From: DATMBL01 sp050735975
Lineage (GTDB): Bacteria; Desulfobacterota; Binatia; UBA9968
NCBI GenBank assembly: GCA_050735975.1
Contig: JBOHVS010000030.1
Location: 1-17,339 of the forward strand
Direction: 5' to 3'
DNA length: 17,339 nt
Shown: piece after piece, positions 12,179 through 17,339 of the stretch
Layout: each line of letters opens with the position of its first letter
How positions within the stretch are numbered: position 1 is the stretch's first letter
Position numbers and translations under genes: made by a program
Notes under the pieces: generated by a model
Databases searched by the model: none
Told to the model about the DNA's origin: nothing
What the model saw: only the letters and a program-made list of their open reading frames with translations

Positions 12179-13195
12179 ATGGCGAGAGTGGGGTTTGCAC
12201 TCGGTTACGGCAAATTTACCAATGCGCGTGAAATCGCGGCTTTGATGCGGCAGGCGGAAGAACGGGGCTACGAGATGGCTTTCTTCTCCGAAACCATCGA
12301 GCTCATGCGCGATTCCGTTACTAGCCTGGCCGCCATCGGCCTTGCCACCGAGAAACTTGTACTTGGATCAACTCAGATCGTTCGGCTTCGCGGCCCGGTC
12401 GTCATGGCGCAAACGCTTGCGACCCTCGATGAGTTGACGGGCGGGCGCATGACTCTTGCTCCAGGGGCCTGCACCAAGAGCCACGCGCGCGTGCATGCGC
12501 TGCCGCAGGATGTGGGCGCAACGCCTTCGGAAGTTCTTAAGGAGTACATCGAATCGATGCGACGGCTCCTCAGCGGTGAAAAAATTTCGTATCACGGTAA
12601 ATTTGTCAACTTCGATAATGTCGGGTTGCCTTGGAAACCCTTGCGGTCGGATGTTCCTTTTTATGTGCCGGCAACGGCGACCGTTGGCCTTCAACTGGCC
12701 GGGACGATCGGCGATGGCGTCGTGCTGAATGCCGTCTGCTCGCCGGAGTATACCGCCAACGCGCTAAACATTATCAAACAGTCGGCGGAAGCCGCCGGCC
12801 GGGACTTCGCGGCCTTTGAAGTCGCGCAGATCATCAACTGCTCGGTGGAGGATGATCACAAGAAGGCCCTGGACGCGATGCGCTGGGAGGTAGCGACTAA
12901 GCTCGATCCTGTCCAGATCAAGTTCATCGCCGGGCCCAAGATGCGGGTGGGGGAACCTTACATTAAAAAAGACGACATTCCGCTTTTTGAAAAGGCCTAT
13001 GAGAAAGGCGGCATGGAGGCGCTCATCAAATCTATACCCGATTCCTACGTCGAAGGGATGACCGCCAGCGGGACTCCCAACGAGGTCAAGGAGAGGGTTC
13101 AGCAATACCGCGACGCCGGTGTGAAAATTCCGCTGTTGCGCCCGGCAGCCGCGCACCAGACCCAGCGGGTTCTGAATCTGTTCGCGCAGCGCTAA
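12179..13195 (+). CDS. LLM-class (luciferase-like) flavin- or F420-dependent oxidoreductase
   Basis: The 338-residue product is the usual length for bacterial luciferase-like proteins of the F420-dependent / methylenetetrahydromethanopterin-reductase group. Characteristic pieces are IAALMRQAEERGYEMAFFSE near the N-terminus, VTSLAAIGLATEKLVLGSTQ, RGPVVMAQTLATLDELTGGR, LAPGACTK, PFYVPATATVGLQLAGTIGD and GDGVVLNA, which form the TIM-barrel strands and cofactor-phosphate loops. Substrate and cofactor (FMN or F420) cannot be told apart by eye. AAGGAG lies about 10 bases before the ATG. It lies between the RidA-family gene and hyuA-hyuB, all on one strand, which suggests a shared oxidative catabolic route; the Rut pyrimidine pathway is a known case pairing a luciferase-like enzyme with a Rid protein. 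Confidence 0.87.
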   Translation: MARVGFALGYGKFTNAREIAALMRQAEERGYEMAFFSETIELMRDSVTSLAAIGLATEKLVLGSTQIVRLRGPVVMAQTLATLDELTGGRMTLAPGACTKSHARVHALPQDVGATPSEVLKEYIESMRRLLSGEKISYHGKFVNFDNVGLPWKPLRSDVPFYVPATATVGLQLAGTIGDGVVLNAVCSPEYTANALNIIKQSAEAAGRDFAAFEVAQIINCSVEDDHKKALDAMRWEVATKLDPVQIKFIAGPKMRVGEPYIKKDDIPLFEKAYEKGGMEALIKSIPDSYVEGMTASGTPNEVKERVQQYRDAGVKIPLLRPAAAHQTQRVLNLFAQR

Positions 13196-13208
13196 CGCGC
13201 AGTCGCTC

Positions 13209-13271
13209 GAGTCTCGTGTTTAGGGTCTCGGGTTAGCTGGGACTCGGGCGGCAACGCGAGACACGAAACTC
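13209..13271. repeat. Short imperfect inverted repeat between the LLM gene and hyuA
   Basis: GAGTCTCGTGTTT (13209-13221) pairs with AGACACGAAACTC (13259-13271) at 11 of 13 positions. The intervening bases repeat the theme (GGGTCTCGGGTTAG, GGGACTCGG). The rest of this 100-base gap holds no evident promoter or ribosome-binding site for hyuA. Confidence 0.45.
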
Positions 13272-13295
13272 CAGAGTCCAAACTGTTTCTGAACT

Positions 13296-15374
13296 ATGTA
13301 TCGCGTCGGCATTGATATCGGCGGGACGTTTACGGATATGTTGCTGGTCGGCGAAGACGGGGATGCCATGATCGGCAAGACCCTGACAACGCCCGGCGAG
13401 CCCAGCCTCGCGGTTGAAAACGCGCTACGGCCGGCTCTGGAAGCCGGCGCGGTAAAACCAGGCGAGCACGGAACTCTGATCCACGGCACAACACTGGTGA
13501 CTAACGCGCTGATCGAGCGTAAGGGCGCGCCCACCGCGTTGCTTACGACCGCCGGTTTTCGTGACGCCGTGGAGATTGGCCGAGAGCATCGCTACGAATT
13601 GTACGATCTCAATTTGGAGCTTCCCAAGCCGTTAGTGTCACGCCATCTGCGTTTCGACGTTCCCGAGCGCATGGCCGCCGACGGCGGCGTCTTGCAGCCG
13701 CTCGATGAAAACTTTGTTATTCGCTTGGTGACTGAACTCCGGGACAAAGGAATCAAAGCTATCGGCGTCTCCTATCTCCATAGCTTTCGTAACCCCGCTC
13801 ACGAGCGACGCACGGCTGAGATCATCGCTGAAGTCGCGCCAAAAATCAGAGTGTCTCTAAGTTCCGAGGTGGTGGCCGAGATCCGGGAATTCCAGCGCAC
13901 GAGCACAACCCTGGCCAATGTCTACGTCCAGGAGCGCGTGTCTGATTATCTCGCCCAGTTACAGCGCCGCCTGGATAGTATCGGGTTCGTTGGGAATTTC
14001 TTCGTAATGCTCTCGAGCGGCGGTATTGCGACACGAGAAACTGCTTCGCGCTTTCCCGTACGCCTTCTCGAATCCGGACCGGCGGCGGGCGCGATCGCTG
14101 CGGCGCAAGCCGGGCTTCTCTCCGGCCACCCTGATTTACTTTCATTCGATATGGGCGGCACGACCGCGAAGCTCTGCGTTATTGAAGGCGGCCAGCCGCT
14201 AAAGACCCATGAGTTCGAGGTTGATCGCGTCTATCGGTTTAGGAAAGGCAGCGGGCTGCCGGTGAAGATACCGGTCATCGATATGATCGAGATCGGCGCC
14301 GGCGGCGGTAGTATTGCGAGAATCGATTCTCTCGGGCTTTTGAAAGTCGGCCCGGACAGCTCTGGAGCGGATCCGGGTCCGGCTTGTTATCGCCAGGGCG
14401 GCGAAGAGCCGACCGTGACCGACGCGGATTTAGTTCTTGGCTACCTTGACCCCGACTACTTTCTTGGCGGCGCCATGCAGTTGGACTTGGAAGGCGCGCG
14501 GCGTGCGCTGCGCCGTCTGGCTGATCGGTTGGATATGACCGTCGAAGAGGCGGCGTGGGGGATTCACCAAATTGTCAATGAAAACATGGCCAATGCCGCC
14601 CGCGCTCATCTCGGCGAGCGGGGCAAAGATCCGCGCCGGATGCCTATGTATGCGTTTGGCGGCGCCGGGCCGGTTCATGGTTACCGAGTGGCAGAAATTC
14701 TCCGGCTGCCGGCGTTGATCTCGCCGTTCGGCGCCGGAGTAGGCTCGACCTTCGGCCTGCTGGCCGCGCCGCTGGCGTTCGATTTCGTGCGCAGCGCATA
14801 TAGTCGTCTCGAGGAGCAAGATTGGAACCTTGCGAATGGACTCTTAGACGAGATGGCGGAAGAAGGGCGGAGGGTGTTGGAAAGCGCCGGCCTATCGTCG
14901 GATCAGATTAACTACCGGCGGACGGCCGACATGCGCTACGTCGGGCAAGGACACGAGGTCTCCGTCCCGCTGCCGGGTGGGATGTTACAGGCGCGGCATC
15001 TGACCCGGATTACGGAAGCGTTCGAGGAGACTTATCAGGCGCTCTATGGCCGCAAAGGACCTGAAGTGCCGTTGGAGGTAATTAACTGGCGGGTGGTTGC
15101 CAACGGCCCACGGCCGGAGATGAATTTCGAGCTGCGGCGCGACAAGGCCAAACGCGCCGACGCGCGCAAGCGAGCGCGATTGGCTTACTTCCCGGAGGCC
15201 GGCCGGTATGTGGAAACCGCTGTCTATGATCGATATGCTCTGAAACCGGGGATGACGTTTGACGGCCCGGCGATCGTCGAGGAGCGGGAGTCGACCTTGA
15301 TCGTGGGCGCGCGAGGAAGAGCTCGCATCGACGAAAAGCTCAATGTTATTCTGGAGTTTGTCGATGGAAAATGA
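13296..15374 (+). CDS. hyuA: Hydantoinase / 5-oxoprolinase subunit A (HyuA family, ATP-binding)
   Basis: The 692-residue product has the full HyuA layout. The N-terminal ASKHA phosphate motif reads GIDIGGTFTDMLLVGEDG (5-22), then HGTTLVTNALIERKG, the second phosphate motif SFDMGGTTAKLCVIEGG (D285), MIEIGAGGGSIA, DADLVLGYLDPDYFLGG, and the adenosine-side FGGAGPVHGYRVAE near 454. HyuA subunits use ATP to activate a lactam, amide or carbonyl substrate, and work as a complex with HyuB in N-methylhydantoinases, oxoprolinases and acetone/acetophenone carboxylases. Which of these applies cannot be decided. Cytoplasmic. The ATG at 13296 lacks a clear ribosome-binding site, but the frame and motif spacing support it. 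It overlaps hyuB by 11 bases. Confidence 0.93.
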   Translation: MYRVGIDIGGTFTDMLLVGEDGDAMIGKTLTTPGEPSLAVENALRPALEAGAVKPGEHGTLIHGTTLVTNALIERKGAPTALLTTAGFRDAVEIGREHRYELYDLNLELPKPLVSRHLRFDVPERMAADGGVLQPLDENFVIRLVTELRDKGIKAIGVSYLHSFRNPAHERRTAEIIAEVAPKIRVSLSSEVVAEIREFQRTSTTLANVYVQERVSDYLAQLQRRLDSIGFVGNFFVMLSSGGIATRETASRFPVRLLESGPAAGAIAAAQAGLLSGHPDLLSFDMGGTTAKLCVIEGGQPLKTHEFEVDRVYRFRKGSGLPVKIPVIDMIEIGAGGGSIARIDSLGLLKVGPDSSGADPGPACYRQGGEEPTVTDADLVLGYLDPDYFLGGAMQLDLEGARRALRRLADRLDMTVEEAAWGIHQIVNENMANAARAHLGERGKDPRRMPMYAFGGAGPVHGYRVAEILRLPALISPFGAGVGSTFGLLAAPLAFDFVRSAYSRLEEQDWNLANGLLDEMAEEGRRVLESAGLSSDQINYRRTADMRYVGQGHEVSVPLPGGMLQARHLTRITEAFEETYQALYGRKGPEVPLEVINWRVVANGPRPEMNFELRRDKAKRADARKRARLAYFPEAGRYVETAVYDRYALKPGMTFDGPAIVEERESTLIVGARGRARIDEKLNVILEFVDGK

Positions 15375-17091
15375 AGTTATTGATCCGGTGACCCTGGAGG
15401 TCATTTGGAACCGGTTTCTTTCCGTTGCGAACGAGCAGCAGGACGCGCTTATCCGGACTGCGTTCAGCACCATCGTGCGTGAAAGCCAGGACCTTGCCTG
15501 CGGATTGTTCGACCCAAAGGGGCGGATGATCGCGCAGTCGATCAGCGGGACACCCGGCCATATCAACGCGATGGCGACCTCGATGAAGCACTTCTTGCAT
15601 GCTTTTCCGGCGGGGAAACTTGCGCCGGGCGACGTCCTTATTACAAACGATCCCTGGATGACCGCCGGGCAAATCAACGACATTACCATCACCACGCCCG
15701 TCTTCAAGAATGACAAGCTCGTCGCTCTGTTCGCCAATACCTGCCATAGCGCCGACATCGGTGGACGCATCTTGTCGGCCGAGGCCCGCGAGGTTTTTGA
15801 AGAGGGACTCCGCATCCCGATCATGAAGTTGTTCGAGCGCGGCGAGCCCAATCGGGTACTGATGCAAATTGTCCGCTCCAACGTGCGCCAGCCCGACGAA
15901 GTCATCGGTGATTTTTACGCGCAGACGGCCAGCAATGATGCCGGGGGACGAGCGCTGCTCGAGATGATGGATGAGTTCGGCCTCGATCGCATAGATTCGG
16001 TCGCCGAAGAAATTATTCGGCGCTCTGAAAACGCCGTGCGCGCTGAAATCCGGAAGTTACCGAGCGGTGAGTGGACCAACGAAACTTGGAGCGATGGATT
16101 CGAGGAGCCGATCGTAATCCGCTGCACGGTACGGGTTGCGGGCGATGAGATCTTTATCGATTTTACCGGCTCATCGCCGCAGAGCGCGCGCGGTATCAAC
16201 GTGGTGCTGAACTACACCCATGCTTATGCCAGCTTCGCGATTAAGGCGGCCATCTGCCCCGACATCCCCCACAATGACGGGAGCTTCAGGCCGGTTCACG
16301 TCAGCGCGCCGCCGGGTAGCATTTTGAACGCCCTGGATCCAGCGCCTGTCGCTAGCCGGCAAGTGATTGGCCACTTTATTCCGAGCGCGATCTTTGCCGC
16401 TCTATCCGGCGCTTTGCCGGGAAGATTGATGGCTCCGGGCGCCGATCCGATTTGGCTGAGCGTCTGGCGTGGACAAAATCCGCCTTTCACGTTGACCGTG
16501 TTTCAGGTCGGCGGTACAGGCGCGCGTCCGTCCAAAGACGGACTCAACGCCGTCGGGTTTCCGAGCGGCGTGGCCGGTGTTCCCGCCGAGGTCATAGAAA
16601 GCTTGTCGCCTGTCGTTTTGAAGCGACGTGAACTGCGTCCCGATTCCGGCGGCGCCGGCACATGGCGCGGCGGGCTGGGACAGCTGACAGAATTTCGGCG
16701 CCGGGGTGAGGGTCCATGGAGCGTCAGTTCAATCGCGGATCGCACCAAGCACCCGGCGCCCGGCCTTTTAGGCGGGCGGATGGGCGCCCCCGGCGAAGTG
16801 GCGTTGAAGAACGGCGGGCGCCCCAATCCTAAAGCTTTGGTTGATCTTCAAGCGGGTGACGTCGTACAGCTGAATCTGCCCGGTGGCGGCGGTTATGGCG
16901 ACCCGTTCAAACGTGATCCGAAGAAAGTGCTGTGGGACGTTGTCGAGGGCTATATTACGCCGGAGCAGGCGGAAAAAAGCTACGGCGTATCAGTGAGGTA
17001 TACCGGTAAAGCTGAAGATTTGGTTAAACTGGCGAACCAGTGGGCCGTCGATGAAAGCAGAACCGCGGAATTGCGCGCCACGCGCCAGTAG
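15364..17091 (+). CDS. hyuB: Hydantoinase / 5-oxoprolinase subunit B (HyuB family)
   Basis: The start is the ATG at 15364, with GGAG about ten bases upstream, overlapping the end of hyuA (ATGGAAAATGA) so the two are translationally coupled. The 575 residues contain the family's markers: DPVTLEVIWNRF, TAFSTIVRESQDLACGLFDP, GTPGHINAM, GDVLITNDPW (90-99) then INDITITTPVF, ANTCHSADIGGR, a central DFTGSSPQSARGINVVLNY, and the glycine-rich ending LNLPGGGGYGDPFKRDP. Length is normal. Many relatives have His-Leu-x-Asp after the NDP(W/Y) motif; here it is Gln103-Ile-Asn-Asp, a possible change in substrate handling. It forms an obligate complex with HyuA. Confidence 0.93.
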   Translation: MENEVIDPVTLEVIWNRFLSVANEQQDALIRTAFSTIVRESQDLACGLFDPKGRMIAQSISGTPGHINAMATSMKHFLHAFPAGKLAPGDVLITNDPWMTAGQINDITITTPVFKNDKLVALFANTCHSADIGGRILSAEAREVFEEGLRIPIMKLFERGEPNRVLMQIVRSNVRQPDEVIGDFYAQTASNDAGGRALLEMMDEFGLDRIDSVAEEIIRRSENAVRAEIRKLPSGEWTNETWSDGFEEPIVIRCTVRVAGDEIFIDFTGSSPQSARGINVVLNYTHAYASFAIKAAICPDIPHNDGSFRPVHVSAPPGSILNALDPAPVASRQVIGHFIPSAIFAALSGALPGRLMAPGADPIWLSVWRGQNPPFTLTVFQVGGTGARPSKDGLNAVGFPSGVAGVPAEVIESLSPVVLKRRELRPDSGGAGTWRGGLGQLTEFRRRGEGPWSVSSIADRTKHPAPGLLGGRMGAPGEVALKNGGRPNPKALVDLQAGDVVQLNLPGGGGYGDPFKRDPKKVLWDVVEGYITPEQAEKSYGVSVRYTGKAEDLVKLANQWAVDESRTAELRATRQ

Positions 17092-17101
17092 GCGCGCAGC
17101 T

Positions 17102-17160
17102 CAAATTTCAAATCTCAGATTTAAGATTATCTAGGTTTGAGATCTGAGATTTGAAGTTTG
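17102..17160. terminator. Long hairpin after hyuB
   Basis: CAAATTTCAAATCTCAGAT (17102-17120) and ATCTGAGATTTGAAGTTTG (17142-17160) pair over 19 positions with a single G-T wobble, around a 21-base loop. The stem is AT-rich and no U-tract follows, so it is not a textbook intrinsic terminator. It may end the hyuAB transcript in both directions or be a dispersed hairpin repeat. Confidence 0.5.
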
Positions 17161-17182
17161 CAATTGTGAGCATAGCGAACAG

Positions 17183-17339
17183 ATGGAACTTGCGGGTAGA
17201 GTAGCTCTTGTCACGGGCGGGGCCGGCGGGATCGGCGGAGCCGTTGTGCGAAGCTTTGCCAAAGCCGGTATCAGCGCCGTGGCGATCAACTATCGAAAGT
17301 CCGGCAAAGCGGCTGAAGCACTGGCGGCCGAGATCGAGC
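17183..17339 (+). CDS. Short-chain dehydrogenase/reductase (SDR), 5' part, runs off the window
   Basis: The first 52 residues are visible. MELAGRVALVTGGAGGIGGA shows the classical SDR nucleotide-binding TGxxxGxG motif at 11-18, and the second strand reads ISAVAINYRKSGKAAEALAA, where the NYR.S pattern instead of a terminal Asp suggests NADP(H) preference. The catalytic Ser-Tyr-Lys lies beyond the window. It follows hyuB on the same strand after a hairpin spacer, so it may belong to the same pathway but could be transcribed separately. No strong ribosome-binding site is seen before the ATG at 17183. Confidence 0.88.
   Translation, partial: MELAGRVALVTGGAGGIGGAVVRSFAKAGISAVAINYRKSGKAAEALAAEIE

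Noticed and set aside
14985..15905. 306-residue open frame on the minus strand
   Set aside because: It lies antisense across the hyuA-hyuB junction, where both plus-strand proteins have clear family motifs. It has no recognisable motif or ribosome-binding site and is explained by GC-rich codon use.
1..17339. tRNA, rRNA or riboswitch genes
   Set aside because: I found no stretch with the conserved bases of tRNA or rRNA and no recognisable riboswitch core on either strand.

Overview
The window looks like chromosomal DNA from an uncultivated, moderately GC-rich soil or sediment bacterium. The gene set (DUF4197 protein, F420/flavin luciferase-like enzyme, hydantoinase A/B pair, NMT1/THI5-like binding-protein homologue) and the heavy load of short dispersed intergenic repeats resemble deltaproteobacteria-like lineages such as Candidatus Binatota, Rokubacteria or Tectomicrobia. 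That placement is an inference from gene style only; no rRNA or marker gene is present.

Layout. (1) 1-931: the 3' end of a monothiol glutaredoxin gene and a secreted DUF4197 protein. (2) 932-3533: an arylmalonate-decarboxylase/maleate-isomerase-like gene on the minus strand and an M20 metallopeptidase-like gene on the plus strand, separated by a divergent region built largely of an inverted pair of repeats. (3) 3534-7032: a repeat-rich spacer, then a likely operon of a cytoplasmic NMT1/THI5-like protein, a lipoprotein with an HEXXH motif that I cannot assign to a family, and an MFS transporter. (4) 7033-10813: an accessory island. It holds a WYL regulator with a frameshifted end, a 3' fragment of cas2, a CRISPR leader with a three-and-a-half-repeat array, a Phd/MazF-type toxin-antitoxin pair bracketed by ~60-bp direct repeats, a Phd/VapC pair, and a zinc-ribbon protein of unknown function. 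(5) 10814-11492: repeats with one doubtful small ORF. (6) 11493-17091: a RidA-family protein, a luciferase-like oxidoreductase, and hyuA-hyuB. (7) 17183-end: the start of a short-chain dehydrogenase gene.

How it fits together. The metabolic genes (decarboxylase/isomerase, M20 hydrolase, RidA, luciferase-like enzyme, HyuA/HyuB, SDR, MFS) are consistent with catabolism of a small nitrogen-containing or carboxylated organic compound. The substrate cannot be read from the sequence. The island in the middle is most simply read as a decayed CRISPR-Cas locus: the regulator, the tail of cas2, the leader and a few repeats survive, while everything between the regulator and the cas2 tail is gone. The array and the MazF-like gene both end just before copies of the same short repeat, so that repeat probably marks recombination or insertion boundaries.
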